Shown: positions 34,163 through 43,481 of the stretch, piece by piece
Layout of the letters: the number at the start of each line of letters is the position of its first letter
How positions within the stretch are numbered: the stretch's first letter is position 1
Source: Collimonas sp. PA-H2
GTDB taxonomy: Bacteria > Pseudomonadota > Gammaproteobacteria > Burkholderiales > Burkholderiaceae_D
Direction of reading: 5' to 3'
NCBI RefSeq assembly: GCF_002564105.1
Contig: NZ_PDBX01000001.1
Location: 2,542,001 to 2,606,000 of the forward strand
Length of the DNA: 64,000 bases
Made by a program: the position numbers and the translations under genes
Notes under the pieces: generated by a model
What the model was told of the DNA's origin: nothing
Seen by the model: the letters and a program-made list of their open reading frames with translations, nothing else
The model's database searches: none

Positions 34163-35074
34163 TTACTGTGGTCCTTGCGCCAGGATCAGGGTTTTCAGTT
34201 GTTCGCGTTCTTCCGGGTTGAGGTCGATCAGCGGCGTGCGTACCGGGCCGCCGTCGTGGCCTACTATGGTGGCGCCGGCTTTTACTATGCTTACTGCGTA
34301 GCCGGCTTTCTTGTTGCGGATCGCCAGGTAGGGCAGGAAGAAGTTGTCCAGCAGGCGGCCGGTGGTGGCGTGGTCGTCGTTCTTGACGGCGGTGTAGAAG
34401 TCGATCGCCAACTTGGGCAGGAAGTTGAATACTGCTGACGAATAGACCGGTACGCCCAGCGCCTTGTAGGGCGCGGCAAACAGTTCCGCGGTTGGCAGGC
34501 CGCCCAGATAGGTCAGGCGGTCGCCCAGGCGGCGGCGGATCGAAACCATCAGTTCGATGTCGCCGATGCCGTCCTTGAAGCCGATCAGGTTCGGGCAGCG
34601 CGCAGCCAGCAGCTCCATCGAATCGGCGTTCAGGCGGCAGATGCCGCGGTTGTAGATCACCACGCCGAACTTGACCGATTTGCAGACCGCTTCCGCATGC
34701 GCCAGCAAGCCGTCCTGCGAGGCTTCGGTCAGATAGTGCGGCATCAGCAGGATGCCTTGCGCGCCGAGGCGTTCGGCTTCCTGCGCGAAGGCGATGGCGG
34801 TGCGGGTCGGGCCGCCGGCGCCGGCCAGGATAGGCACTTTGCCGCGGCAGGTTTCCACTGCCAGCCGCACTACATCGGAGTACTCGGAAGTCGTCAGCGA
34901 AAAGAATTCGCCGGTGCCGCCCGCCACGAACAAGGCGCTCGCACCGTAGGGCGCCAGCCATTCCAGCCGCTCGGCATAGGTGCTCGGACGGAAGTCGCCT
35001 TGGGCATCGAAGTCGGTGATCGGGAAGGACAGCAGGCCGGAGGAAAGTATTTGCTTGAGTTCTTGAGGAGTCAT
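34163..35074 (-). CDS. kdgD: 5-dehydro-4-deoxyglucarate dehydratase
   Basis: A 303-residue class I aldolase-fold enzyme (DHDPS family) that dehydrates and decarboxylates 5-dehydro-4-deoxyglucarate to 2-oxoglutarate semialdehyde. [20 protein letters not shown] is the standard N-terminus and fixes the start 22 codons inside a longer frame. Motifs: [32 protein letters not shown], the catalytic tyrosine in [12 protein letters not shown] and the Schiff-base lysine in [10 protein letters not shown]. It is preceded by operator copy 3 overlapping a promoter. The final pathway enzyme lies downstream beyond the repeat region. Confidence 0.9.
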   Translation of the reverse strand: MTPQELKQILSSGLLSFPITDFDAQGDFRPSTYAERLEWLAPYGASALFVAGGTGEFFSLTTSEYSDVVRLAVETCRGKVPILAGAGGPTRTAIAFAQEAERLGAQGILLMPHYLTEASQDGLLAHAEAVCKSVKFGVVIYNRGICRLNADSMELLAARCPNLIGFKDGIGDIELMVSIRRRLGDRLTYLGGLPTAELFAAPYKALGVPVYSSAVFNFLPKLAIDFYTAVKNDDHATTGRLLDNFFLPYLAIRNKKAGYAVSIVKAGATIVGHDGGPVRTPLIDLNPEEREQLKTLILAQGPQ

Positions 35075-35151
35075 GGTCTCGGTGATATGTAGTGCTGCGG
35101 TTGATAACGGAATGCCTGGCGACAGCAACGGTTTTGGCATTTCGACTTAAG

Positions 35152-35170
35152 TTATCAGTCATCGTACAAC
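35152..35170 (-). promoter_or_regulatory. Hexarate-regulon operator, copy 3 (kdgD promoter)
   Basis: On the minus strand GTTGTACGATGACTGATAA. Its TACGAT (complement of 35161-35166) can be the -10, with TTGCGC 17 bases upstream (complement of 35184-35189) as the -35, so bound repressor would block RNA polymerase. Confidence 0.6.
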
Positions 35171-35303
35171 AAAGAATTGCAGTGCGCAAGTCCGAATTGT
35201 TGTCGGTTTGATCGGGAAGGAGGGTTTGGCGGACGCTAAGCTGCAGGGTAGCTGGGGTGGCTAGCGCGCGCCGCGCCGGCGCGGTCAGCGCGGGCGATAT
35301 GTG

Positions 35304-35331
35304 CCTGTCGCCCGGATTGCCAGGCGACAGG
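35304..35331 (-). terminator. Hairpin after the GntR regulator gene
   Basis: CCTGTCGCC and GGCGACAGG pair perfectly over nine bases with a ten-base loop, starting ten bases past the stop codon of the regulator. No T run follows. Confidence 0.4.
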
Positions 35332-35340
35332 GTGCTGGTA

Positions 35341-36099
35341 TTACGACACGGATCCCATGCTGTCCTGCACCTTGCGCAAGCGCTCGCGGCTGTTGCTCAG
35401 GTGGGTGCGCATGGCGGCGCGGGCGCTGTCGGCGTCCTGGCGTACGATGGCGTTGTAGATGTCTTCGTGCTCGCGGTGCACGCGGTCAAGATAGGCGGCC
35501 GGATCGTCATGCGCCAGCCGCGCCGAGTTGATGCGGGTGCGTGGAATGATGGTGGTGCCGAGGTGGCTCAGGATGTCGACGAAGTAACGGTTGCCGGTGG
35601 CTTGTGCGATATGCAAGTGGAACTGGACATCGGCTGCGACCGAGTCGCCGCGCTCGTGGGCGCTCTTCTGGAAGGCATCCAGCGCCAACCGCATCTGCGC
35701 CAGCTGCTCTTCATTGCGGCGTGCCGCCGCCAGCCCCGCCGCTTCCGCTTCAAGGCTGATGCGCAGTTCCAGAATCGCCAGGATGTCGCGCATGGTGATC
35801 ACGGTTTCCGGGTCGATGTCAAAATTGCTGGTGTTGCTGGCCGCCAATACGAAAGTGCCGATACCGTGCCGCGTCTCTACCAGTCCAGACGCTTGCAGGT
35901 GCGAAATTGCTTCACGGATGACCGTGCGGCTGACGCCCTGGGTGCGCATCAATTCCGACTCGGTAGGTAATTTATCCCCGGGTTTGCTGCTGCCGTCGCG
36001 AATGCTGTCGGCAATGCTGGCGACCACGCTCTGCGCCAGGTTGCGATGCTTCTTGCGCGGTGCGCCGGGGGCGGGCTGGGGATTGAGCGGTGTATTCAT
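35341..36099 (-). CDS. FadR-type GntR regulator of hexarate catabolism
   Basis: A 252-residue regulator. Residues 18-85 are the winged helix: NLAQSVVASIADSIRDGSS, PGDKLPTESELMRTQGVSR, TVIREAISHLQASGLVETRH and GIGTFVL. The rest is the FCD domain with ILELRISLEAEAAGLAAARR, the metal-binding D/H set in DVQFHLHIAQATGNRYFV and HEDIYNAIVRQDADSARAAM. It lies between kdgD and the hexarate transporter, divergent from the latter, and the shared 19-base elements have the shape expected for this family. It is the likely repressor of the whole pathway, relieved by a hexarate or a pathway intermediate (inferred). Confidence 0.88.
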   Translation of the reverse strand: MNTPLNPQPAPGAPRKKHRNLAQSVVASIADSIRDGSSKPGDKLPTESELMRTQGVSRTVIREAISHLQASGLVETRHGIGTFVLAASNTSNFDIDPETVITMRDILAILELRISLEAEAAGLAAARRNEEQLAQMRLALDAFQKSAHERGDSVAADVQFHLHIAQATGNRYFVDILSHLGTTIIPRTRINSARLAHDDPAAYLDRVHREHEDIYNAIVRQDADSARAAMRTHLSNSRERLRKVQDSMGSVS

Positions 36100-36129
36100 G
36101 GGTAGGTGGCCGCGGGTTGGTAATTCTGG

Positions 36130-36158
36130 TTGCTAAATTGATTTGCGCTGATTATACT
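36130..36158 (+). promoter_or_regulatory. Sigma-70 promoter of the transporter-garD operon
   Basis: TTGCTA (36130-36135), a 17-base spacer and TATACT (36153-36158). Operator copy 4 starts ten bases after the -10, at about the transcription start. Confidence 0.5.
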
Positions 36159-36167
36159 ACGAAACTA

Positions 36168-36186
36168 GTTGTAGGATGACTGATAA
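36168..36186 (+). promoter_or_regulatory. Hexarate-regulon operator, copy 4 (transporter promoter)
   Basis: GTTGTAGGATGACTGATAA differs from the kdgD copy at a single position. It lies between the divergent regulator and transporter genes and could control both. Confidence 0.65.
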
Positions 36187-36277
36187 CATAACATCAGTTT
36201 AGGATAAATAACAATAAAAATAGTGCTTGGCAGCTATTCCACCGCCAGCGCAGACGCTGGCAGCAACAGGAGACGTT

Positions 36278-37684
36278 TTGAATAACGATACAACGGGTGC
36301 CTCGGCACCGGTGCGGGGCCGGCGCGGCAATGTGCGCTACATGATCTTGTTCATGTTATTTGCAGTAACTACTTTCAACTACGCCGACCGCGCCATCTTG
36401 TCGATTGCCGGCACGGCCATGAAGAGTGAGCTGGGTTTCGACGCCGTCACCATGGGTTTCATCTTCTCGGCCTTCAGCTGGGCCTATGTGCTGGGGCAAC
36501 TGCCGGGCGGCTGGCTGCTGGATCGCTACGGTTCCAAGCGGGTGTATGCCGCCAGCATATTTATCTGGTCGCTGTTCACCCTGCTGCAAGGCGGCGTGCA
36601 TTTTCTCGGCGCCATGTGGGCGGTGCCGGCACTGTTCATGCTGCGCTTCATGGTGGGGCTGGCTGAAGCGCCTTCTTTCCCTGCCAACGGCCGTATTGTC
36701 GCCGCCTGGTTTCCCACCACCGAGCGCGGCACCGCGTCGGCGATTTTCAACTCTGCCCAATATTTCGCCACGGTGCTGTTCGCACCCTTGATGGCCTGGA
36801 TCACCCATGTTTACGGCTGGTCGCAAACCTTCGTCGTCATGGGTGTCGGCGGCATGCTGCTGAGCATGATCTGGATGCGCGCCATGCATAGCCCGAAAGG
36901 CCATCCGCGCATGACCCAGTCCGAACTGGCGCACATCCGCGACGGCGGCGGCCTGGTCGATATGGACCAGGGCCTGGAGGCAGGCAAGGGCAGCCAGGTC
37001 AATCGCGGCGTCAAGCTAGCTTATCTCAAGCAGCTGCTCAGCAACCGCATGCTGGCCGGCGTCTACCTGGGCCAGTACTGCATCAATACCATCACCTATT
37101 TTTTCCTGACCTGGTTCCCTATCTATCTGGTGCAGGAGCGCGGCATGTCGATCCTGAAAGCGGGCATGGTGGCTTCGCTGCCGGCGATCTGCGGTTTCCT
37201 TGGCGGCGTGCTGGGCGGCGTCATTTCGGACCGTCTGATCAAGCGGGGCTTTTCGCTGACCTGGGCGCGCAAGATCCCAATCGTCGCCGGCCTGCTGTTG
37301 TCGACGACCATGGTCTTGTGCAACTACGTCGATACCCAGTGGATGGTGGTCGGCATCATGGCGCTGGCGTTTTTCGGCAAGGGTGTCGGCGCGCTGGGCT
37401 GGGCGGTGGTGGCGGATACCTCGCCGAAAGAGATCATCGGCCTCACCGGCAGCCTGTTCAATACATTTGGCAATATCGCCGGAATCACGGCGCCTATCGT
37501 GATCGGTTATATCATCAAGGAAACCGGCAACTTCGAATGGGCGCTGGTGTACGTCGGCGCCAATGCCTTGCTGGCGGTGATCAGCTACCTGGTGATCGTC
37601 AAGGATATCAAGCGGGTGGTGCTCAAACCGCTCGACGATGCGGAACCGCCTTACAAGAAATTATCTGGAGTGGAAACACGATGA
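36278..37684 (+). CDS. MFS hexarate transporter (anion:cation symporter family)
   Basis: A 468-residue carrier of the ACS family, like GudP/GarP. The start is TTG, set by CAGGAGACGTT just before it; the longer frame has no ribosome site. Motifs include [20 protein letters not shown] at helix 1, [18 protein letters not shown] after helix 2, [20 protein letters not shown] and [20 protein letters not shown], all matching glucarate/galactarate porters. The stop overlaps the garD start (ATGA). It imports galactarate or glucarate, or uronates, for the enzymes encoded around it, under control of operator copy 4. Confidence 0.9.
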   Translation: MNNDTTGASAPVRGRRGNVRYMILFMLFAVTTFNYADRAILSIAGTAMKSELGFDAVTMGFIFSAFSWAYVLGQLPGGWLLDRYGSKRVYAASIFIWSLFTLLQGGVHFLGAMWAVPALFMLRFMVGLAEAPSFPANGRIVAAWFPTTERGTASAIFNSAQYFATVLFAPLMAWITHVYGWSQTFVVMGVGGMLLSMIWMRAMHSPKGHPRMTQSELAHIRDGGGLVDMDQGLEAGKGSQVNRGVKLAYLKQLLSNRMLAGVYLGQYCINTITYFFLTWFPIYLVQERGMSILKAGMVASLPAICGFLGGVLGGVISDRLIKRGFSLTWARKIPIVAGLLLSTTMVLCNYVDTQWMVVGIMALAFFGKGVGALGWAVVADTSPKEIIGLTGSLFNTFGNIAGITAPIVIGYIIKETGNFEWALVYVGANALLAVISYLVIVKDIKRVVLKPLDDAEPPYKKLSGVETR

Positions 37685-39270
37685 GCACCATAGCCAGCAC
37701 TACAGCCGCAAGTGCCGCTGCCGCGCCTTTATATATCCGCATGCAGGACGAGGACAACGTCGCCATCGTTGCGAACGACGGCGGCCTGCCGGCGGGGACT
37801 GTATTTCCCTGCGGCCTGGTGCTGCGAGACAAGGTGCCGCAAGGGCACAAGCTGGCGTTGCGCGATCTGGCCGAGGGCGAGGCCATCATCCGTTACGGCG
37901 TCGCCATCGGCTATGCGCGGCGCGCCATTCCCCAAGGCAGCTGGATAGAAGAATCGCTGGTGCGGATGCCGCCTGCGCGTGAGCTGACCAATCTGCCGAT
38001 CGCCACCCGGGTGCCGGCCGCGGCCGCGCCGCTGGATGGCTATACCTTCGAAGGTTACCGCAATGCCGACGGTACGGTCGGCACCCGCAACATCCTGGCG
38101 ATCAGCACCACGGTGCAATGCGTGTCGGGCGTAGTGGAGCATGCGGTCAAGCGCATCAAGGCTGAGCTGCTGCCCAAGTATCCAAATGTGGATGACGTCA
38201 TCGGCCTTGAACACACCTATGGTTGCGGCGTGGCGATCGATGCGCCGGGCGCCGAAATCCCGATCCGCACCTTGCGCAACATCAGCATGAATCCGAACTT
38301 CGGCGGTCAGGCGATGGTGGTCAGCCTGGGTTGCGAAAAGCTGCAGCCGGGTCGTTTGTTCCCGCAAGGCGCGATCCCGATCCAGAACACTGGTGGCAAG
38401 GAAGACGGTTTGCGCGTGGTCTGCCTGCAGGATGCCGAGCATGTCGGCTTCGAGTCTATGATCGTCTCCATCATGACGACCGCCGAAGAGCAATTAAGCG
38501 AGCTGAACCGGCGCCGCCGCGAAACCTGTCCGGCCTCGGAATTGACGGTGGGCGTGCAATGCGGCGGCAGCGATGCCTTTTCCGGCGTCACCGCCAATCC
38601 GGCGGTGGGTTATGCCACCGATCTGCTGGTGCGGGCCGGCGCCACTGTGATGTTTTCTGAAACCACGGAAGTGCGCGACGGCATCGACCAGCTCACCGCG
38701 CGTGCCGCAACCCCGGAGATTGCCGCGGCAATGATACGTGAGATGGCCTGGTACGACGATTACCTGACCCGTGGCGGCGTCGACCGCAGCGCCAACACTA
38801 CGCCTGGCAACAAAAAAGGCGGCCTGGCGAATATCGTCGAAAAAGCCATGGGTTCCATCGTCAAGTCCGGCAGCAGCGCCATTTCCGGCGTGCTGTCTCC
38901 CGGCGACAAGGTCAAACAAAAAGGCTTGATCTACGCTGCCACGCCGGCCAGCGATTTCGTCTGCGGCACCTTGCAGCTGGCTGCCGGCATGAACCTGCAC
39001 GTGTTCACCACCGGGCGCGGCACGCCCTACGGCCTGGCCGCGGTGCCGGTGATCAAGGTGGCCACGCGCAACGATCTGGCGCGGCGCTGGCACGACCTGA
39101 TGGATGTCAATGCCGGCCGCATCGCCAGCGGCGAAGCCAGCATCGAAGAGGTCGGCTGGGAATTGTTCCGCCTGATGCTGGACGTCGCCAGCGGCCGCAA
39201 GCAGACCTGGGCCGAATATCACAAGCTGCATAATGCCCTGACCCTGTTCAATCCGGCGCCGATTACCTGA
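37681..39270 (+). CDS. garD: Galactarate dehydratase
   Basis: A 529-residue enzyme that dehydrates meso-galactarate to 5-dehydro-4-deoxyglucarate. GGAGTGG precedes the ATG, which overlaps the transporter stop by four bases. The N-terminal SAF-type domain (residues about 15-95: [40 protein letters not shown]) is followed by the UxaA/GarD catalytic part: [67 protein letters not shown] and AETTE-like [10 protein letters not shown]. Conserved cysteines and histidines (YGCG, LGCE, QCGG) are present. It supplies the substrate of KdgD. Confidence 0.93.
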   Translation: MSTIASTTAASAAAAPLYIRMQDEDNVAIVANDGGLPAGTVFPCGLVLRDKVPQGHKLALRDLAEGEAIIRYGVAIGYARRAIPQGSWIEESLVRMPPARELTNLPIATRVPAAAAPLDGYTFEGYRNADGTVGTRNILAISTTVQCVSGVVEHAVKRIKAELLPKYPNVDDVIGLEHTYGCGVAIDAPGAEIPIRTLRNISMNPNFGGQAMVVSLGCEKLQPGRLFPQGAIPIQNTGGKEDGLRVVCLQDAEHVGFESMIVSIMTTAEEQLSELNRRRRETCPASELTVGVQCGGSDAFSGVTANPAVGYATDLLVRAGATVMFSETTEVRDGIDQLTARAATPEIAAAMIREMAWYDDYLTRGGVDRSANTTPGNKKGGLANIVEKAMGSIVKSGSSAISGVLSPGDKVKQKGLIYAATPASDFVCGTLQLAAGMNLHVFTTGRGTPYGLAAVPVIKVATRNDLARRWHDLMDVNAGRIASGEASIEEVGWELFRLMLDVASGRKQTWAEYHKLHNALTLFNPAPIT

Positions 39271-39295
39271 GGCTCAACTTGAAGTTGCGTCTCAG
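39267..39295 (+). terminator. Hairpin at the end of garD
   Basis: CTGAG and CTCAG enclose CAACTT and AAGTTG. The stem overlaps the garD stop and the stop of the convergent gene. No T run. Confidence 0.35.
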
Positions 39296-39666
39296 GCAGC
39301 GAGCGTTTCAGCCCGATGGAACAGCTTGGCGACGATGGTCCACCTGCCTTCCACCTTGAGCAGGTTGAGGTAGTCGACCATGATGTTGTCGAACAGCCGC
39401 AGGCGCACCTTGACCATCGCCATTTCCGGCGACATCACATCCACCATCATGATTTCGTCCAGGCGCGCAAAGCCGCGCGCCTGCGGCGATTCACGGCCCT
39501 GCACCATCTTGCGGTATTCCTGGAAGGGACGCACGGTGACGGCGCCGTCCTGCGCCGAGTACAAGATGCAGCCAGGATGGAACACCTGGTCGAACTTGCC
39601 CAGATCCTGGGTTTGCAGCACGTCGAAATAATCTTTCAGCATGTTTTGGATTTCATTGAGTATCAT
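39292..39666 (-). CDS. NTF2-fold protein (SnoaL/lumazine-binding type)
   Basis: A 124-residue cytoplasmic protein. MILNEIQNMLKDYFDVLQTQ is the helical start; DLGKFDQVFHPGCILYSAQD, VRPFQEYRKMVQGRESPQAR and MVKVRLRLFDNIMVDYLNLL follow, ending with GRWTIVAKLFH. This is the putative lumazine-binding/NTF2 pattern. ATG at 39678 (adding MRNP) is an alternative start. It is divergent from a GcvA-type LysR gene, which may control it. The reaction is not known. Confidence 0.75.
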   Translation of the reverse strand: MILNEIQNMLKDYFDVLQTQDLGKFDQVFHPGCILYSAQDGAVTVRPFQEYRKMVQGRESPQARGFARLDEIMMVDVMSPEMAMVKVRLRLFDNIMVDYLNLLKVEGRWTIVAKLFHRAETLAA

Positions 39667-39805
39667 GGGGTTTCTCATTCCTGGTGGTTGATGGAAGTGC
39701 CGCGACCGGCCGGCGACGGCTTGTCGGGCAGGCAATGCATTATCAAATCCGCCCCGGCGGATGTATAGCGCTTCTTTTTCACACTTTTTGCGAAAGAAAT
39801 TCACG

Positions 39806-40723
39806 GTGAAACTGCCGCCTTTGCCCGCATTGCGCGCATTTGAAGCCCTGGCCCGCCTGGGGAAAGTGGTCGATGCCGCCGAGGAGCTGCATGTCACGCA
39901 CAGCGCCGTCAGCCATCAGGTGAAAGCGCTGGAGGATTACATCGGCCTGGCGCTGGTGACGCGTGCAGGCCGCTCCCTGACGCTGACGGAAGAAGGGCGC
40001 ATCTATGCCTATCAGGTGCGCCAGGCACTGGCCGAGATCGCCGGCGCCACCGAGAAAATCCAGCGCCGGCCGCGGGATAGCCAACTGACGATTTCAGTGG
40101 TGCCGTCCTTCGGCACCTTCTGGCTGCTGCCGCGCCTGCACGATTTCATCGCGGCCCATCCGGAGCTGCAGATCAGCCTGACGGCGAGCATGGCGTTCGC
40201 CGACTTTGAAAACGAGCTGCCCGATTGCGCGATCCGTTTCGGCCACGGCCAGTGGCCGGACTTGCATTGCGAACCCTTGATGGACGACAGCCTGCTGATC
40301 GTCGCCGCACCCACTTTCAACGGCGGCGACCTGGCCATCACGCCGGAACAGCTGATGTCGCTGCCGCTGCTGCATGCCAGCGAAAGCTGGCCGGTATGGC
40401 TGTCGGCGGCCGGCTGCGAGCACTTGCGTCCGCGCGCGGCGCTGGAGTTCACCGATTCCAGCATGATGCTGGAAGCCGCCAGGCTGGGTTACGGCGTTGC
40501 GCTCACGCGGCGCTCGATCGCCCACGCCATGATCGAGCGGCGGCAACTGGTCAGGCTCACCGATATCGAAGCGCCGCATCCATCGCGCTATTTCCTGGTC
40601 TGGCCGGTGCGCAGCCATCAATCGCCCAAGCTGTTGCTGCTGCTGGCCTGGCTGAAGCAGCAGGTGGCGGACTACCAAGGTAGCTTGATGGCAGACCGCA
40701 AGCAGCGCGCCCGCAAAAAATAA
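39806..40723 (+). CDS. LysR-family regulator, GcvA-like
   Basis: A 305-residue regulator. GTG at 39806 is chosen because it gives the family N-terminus KLPPLPALRAFEALARLGKV; the longer frame from 39761 would be unusual. The helix-turn-helix spans residues 5-65 (DAAEELHVTHSAVSHQVKAL). The effector domain contains VVPSFGTFWLLPRLHDFIAA and LGYGVALTRRSIAHAMIERR, as in GcvA/AmpR proteins. The C-terminus is a basic tail (RKQRARKK). It is divergent from the NTF2-like gene and only two bases from the convergent stop of the next gene. Confidence 0.85.
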   Translation: MKLPPLPALRAFEALARLGKVVDAAEELHVTHSAVSHQVKALEDYIGLALVTRAGRSLTLTEEGRIYAYQVRQALAEIAGATEKIQRRPRDSQLTISVVPSFGTFWLLPRLHDFIAAHPELQISLTASMAFADFENELPDCAIRFGHGQWPDLHCEPLMDDSLLIVAAPTFNGGDLAITPEQLMSLPLLHASESWPVWLSAAGCEHLRPRAALEFTDSSMMLEAARLGYGVALTRRSIAHAMIERRQLVRLTDIEAPHPSRYFLVWPVRSHQSPKLLLLLAWLKQQVADYQGSLMADRKQRARKK

Positions 40724-40725
40724 AG

Positions 40726-41751
40726 CTATCTCGGCAACTCACGCGATTGCAGGTCGAATGGCACATTCGTCGGGATCTCTTCCGGATGCTCCTTGTGCTG
40801 GAACAGCAGCGAATATTTGGATTCGATGAAGTACACGCGGTTGCCGACGATGACTCCCGACGAAGGATCGTTCAGTCCGCCGACGATGGTGTCGAGCGCC
40901 GCGCTGCCGCCGTCGATCCTGGCGATGCTGATCTGGCCGCCGTAAGGGCCGCTCTTGCCGAAGGCATTGCTCTCGAAGATCGCCATGCGGCCGGGAGCGT
41001 AGATGCGGATGGCGTCGGCGTTCTTCAGCAGGCGCGGCATCTCGATGCGGCTCACCGCGCCGGCTGCGCCGTTATCCTCGACATCCACGTGCAATACATA
41101 AGGCACGGCGGTCACCAGGCTGAGGTACAGACTATGGTCGCCGTCCAATGCAATGCCGTTCAGGTAAACGCCATCGCTACCGGCGCCCATGCTCGGATCT
41201 TCCTTCCAGACCGTCAATTCGGTCGCTCCCGGCAGCAGGCGCAATACGCGCGGATGGAAGGAATCGGTGACATATAGCGTGCTATGGCTGTCCTGCGCCA
41301 GGTCGTTGCAATAGCCTTTGTCCGGCATGGCATAGCTGGCGCGCGGCGCGCCGCTGGCGAGGTCGTAGCTTTTCAGCGCGCTTGGCGTAGACGGCACGCT
41401 GGTGTAGCCCCAGTTGTCGGAGCAGACCCACAGCAGCTGATGCGCCGCATCGACCAGCACACCCTGGCCATTGGCGAGGCCGTTGGAGCCAGGCGGCACC
41501 AGGATTTCCGGCGCGCCGCCATCCGGCCGCAGCCGCGCCACCGCACCCTGGCGCCAGCTGCCGACGTAAAACGAGCCATCCGGTCCGGTCGCCAGGCTCT
41601 CCGGGTACCAGTCCGCCGGCAGGGTCAGGGTCGGCAGCGCCGCTGGTGTCGCTGCGGCGCCCGCGGCGAGTGCTGGTTGTTGTCCGCAAATCAAGGCGCT
41701 CAATAAGGCGGCGGACCAGCTGAGACTGCGAAAACAGATATTCGGCTTCAT
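40726..41751 (-). CDS. Exported SMP-30/gluconolactonase-like beta-propeller
   Basis: A 341-residue protein with a signal peptide (SWSAALLSALICGQQPALA) and ribosome site GGAGAAAAA. It shows propeller-blade repeats of the SMP-30/NHL kind: WYPESLATGPDGSFYVGSWR, GQGVLVDAAHQLLWVCSDN, YCNDLAQDSHSTLYVTDSF and LNGIALDGDHSLYLSLVTAV. The metal-ligand pattern of true lactonases (Glu, Asn, Asp) is partly visible in CNDLAQD and LNGIALD. A sugar-lactone or other ester substrate in the periplasm is possible. It is divergent from a LysR gene that probably controls it. Confidence 0.7.
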   Translation of the reverse strand: MKPNICFRSLSWSAALLSALICGQQPALAAGAAATPAALPTLTLPADWYPESLATGPDGSFYVGSWRQGAVARLRPDGGAPEILVPPGSNGLANGQGVLVDAAHQLLWVCSDNWGYTSVPSTPSALKSYDLASGAPRASYAMPDKGYCNDLAQDSHSTLYVTDSFHPRVLRLLPGATELTVWKEDPSMGAGSDGVYLNGIALDGDHSLYLSLVTAVPYVLHVDVEDNGAAGAVSRIEMPRLLKNADAIRIYAPGRMAIFESNAFGKSGPYGGQISIARIDGGSAALDTIVGGLNDPSSGVIVGNRVYFIESKYSLLFQHKEHPEEIPTNVPFDLQSRELPR

Positions 41752-41849
41752 TTTTTCTCCATTTCGTGACTAATCCTGGCCATTCTCACTCCGGCGCCAT
41801 GTTTGATAAACTAGGCAATACTTTCATCACTCAACACTCAGGCTTCCGA

Positions 41850-42731
41850 ATGGATAGATTGACCAGCATGGCTGTATTCGTCCGCGTGGTGGAAAAAGGC
41901 AGCTTCGCTGCGGTGGCGGAAGAGTTTTCGCTGTCGACCACCATGGTCGCCAATCACGTGCGGGCGCTGGAGACGCATCTCGGCGCACGTCTGCTGGACC
42001 GCACCACGCGCCGCCACAGCCTGACCGAGATCGGCAGCGTATATGTGGAGCGCTGCCGCGACGTGCTGAGCAGCGTGCAGGCCGCAGACTACGTCGCCGA
42101 AGCCTTGCGCGCCGTCCCGCGCGGCAAGCTGCGCATGACTTCGCCGGTCACTTATGGCGCACACCGATTGGTGCCGCTGATCGGCGAATACATGACGCTG
42201 TATCCGGAAGTGCAGGTGGAACTGGTCTTGAACGACCGCGTGGTGGATATGGTGGAAGAGGGCTTTGAAGTGGCGCTGCGCTCCGGCGTGGTGGACGGCG
42301 CCAATCTGATCGCCCGCCCGCTGCGCTCGTCGCGCATGTTTGCGGTGGCCAGTCCGGCCTATTTGAAACGCCACGGCACGCCGCGGCATCCGGCCGAGCT
42401 GGCCGGGCACAATTGCCTTGGCTTCATGTCATGGGGGAAAGATCACTCCTGGCGCTTCACCCACAGCGAGCAGCTTGTGGAGGTGCCGGTGCGCGGTTCC
42501 TTTGTCAGCAATAACGGCCAGGCGCTGTTGACCGCGGCGCTGAACGGCATCGGCGTGGTGGTGCAAGCCGATGTGCTGCTGGACGCCGCCATCGCTTCCG
42601 GCCAGCTGGTGCCGCTATTGCCGAAGTGGAGCTTGCCGGCCCGACCTATCCATCTGGTGCGCACCCGCGATTCGCGGCCGACCGCCAAGTTGCGCACTTT
42701 TGTCGATTTCCTGGTGCAGCGGCTCGGCTAG
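41850..42731 (+). CDS. LysR-family regulator
   Basis: A 293-residue regulator starting MDRLTSMAVFVRVVEKGSFA, the usual start of the CrgA-like group. The helix-turn-helix continues with AVAEEFSLSTTMVANHVRAL. The effector domain has GKLRMTSPVTYGAHRLVPLI, VELVLNDRVVDMVEEGFEVA and GIGVVVQADVLLDAAIASGQ. It is divergent from the exported SMP-30-like gene with a 100-base gap. The upstream in-frame ATG at 41766 would add 28 residues that do not match the family. Confidence 0.85.
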   Translation: MDRLTSMAVFVRVVEKGSFAAVAEEFSLSTTMVANHVRALETHLGARLLDRTTRRHSLTEIGSVYVERCRDVLSSVQAADYVAEALRAVPRGKLRMTSPVTYGAHRLVPLIGEYMTLYPEVQVELVLNDRVVDMVEEGFEVALRSGVVDGANLIARPLRSSRMFAVASPAYLKRHGTPRHPAELAGHNCLGFMSWGKDHSWRFTHSEQLVEVPVRGSFVSNNGQALLTAALNGIGVVVQADVLLDAAIASGQLVPLLPKWSLPARPIHLVRTRDSRPTAKLRTFVDFLVQRLG

Positions 42732-42742
42732 GCCCGTCGTTG

Positions 42743-43225
42743 TTACAGGCTGAGCCGGTAGAATTTGGTGTCCAGCGCCATGCGCGGGAATGCTGACGGC
42801 AGATCCGCTGGCGTAATCTCGATAAAGCCATTCTTTTCATAGAAACGATGCGCTGCCAGGAAGGCCGCTGTCGTGCCGAGAAATACATCCTGCAATCCCT
42901 GGTCCCGCGACCATTCGACCAGCGTCTGCAGCAAGCGCTGCGCGACTTGATGCTCGCGGCCGCGGAACGGCGCCTGCACGAACATCTTGCGCAGCGCGCC
43001 CTGGCGGTTGCCGATGTCGCGCAGCGAGATGCTGCCCACCACCTCGTTTGCAGCCAGCGCCAGCCAGAAATTGCCGTGGCCGCTTTGATAAAAATTGGGA
43101 ATGTCGAGCAAGTCTGGCTGGTCCTGCAAGCTGATGGCGAGGCCGAATTCCTGTTGCTGGATCGGCAGGATCAGGTTGGCGACGCCGTCGCGATAGGCAT
43201 CCGAGTAGCTGCTGATGGTGATCAT
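42743..43225 (-). CDS. GNAT-family N-acetyltransferase
   Basis: A 160-residue acetyltransferase. Acetyl-CoA-binding motif A is ALRKMFVQAPFRGREHQVAQ (R-G-R-E variant of QxxGxG/A), preceded by the strand EVVGSISLRDIG and followed by DVFLGTTAAFLAAHRFYEKN, in which FYEKNGF is the usual motif B end. The start chosen (MITISSY) gives normal length; ATG at 43276 is upstream in frame. Such proteins acetylate small molecules or protein amino groups; the acceptor is not known. Confidence 0.8.
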   Translation of the reverse strand: MITISSYSDAYRDGVANLILPIQQQEFGLAISLQDQPDLLDIPNFYQSGHGNFWLALAANEVVGSISLRDIGNRQGALRKMFVQAPFRGREHQVAQRLLQTLVEWSRDQGLQDVFLGTTAAFLAAHRFYEKNGFIEITPADLPSAFPRMALDTKFYRLSL

Positions 43226-43481
43226 GTTTGTATCTGGCCTGAATCCATATTTGTCGATGAGGATTGATCCTAACATGCTTGCAACAGCCCTTGCAGAGAC
43301 CGTTCAGAGCGATATTTTTAGCGGACGTTTATGCCAGGGCGCCGTTTTTTTACGACATCTTTATACGCCTCCAACTACACTGATCCTGTCACAGCGATCC
43401 ATGCCCGTGCCGCTATGTGTAGCGCATCGCACTTCAAAATGCGCATCGCATCGCTGACATGATTAACGCATAGGAGGAAAT

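Noticed and set aside
33442..34301. Frames rich in Thr/Ser/Lys or Leu across the composite repeat
   Set aside because: Their sequence follows the repeated DNA (TSKTT, LLLNLTLQL patterns), not a protein fold.
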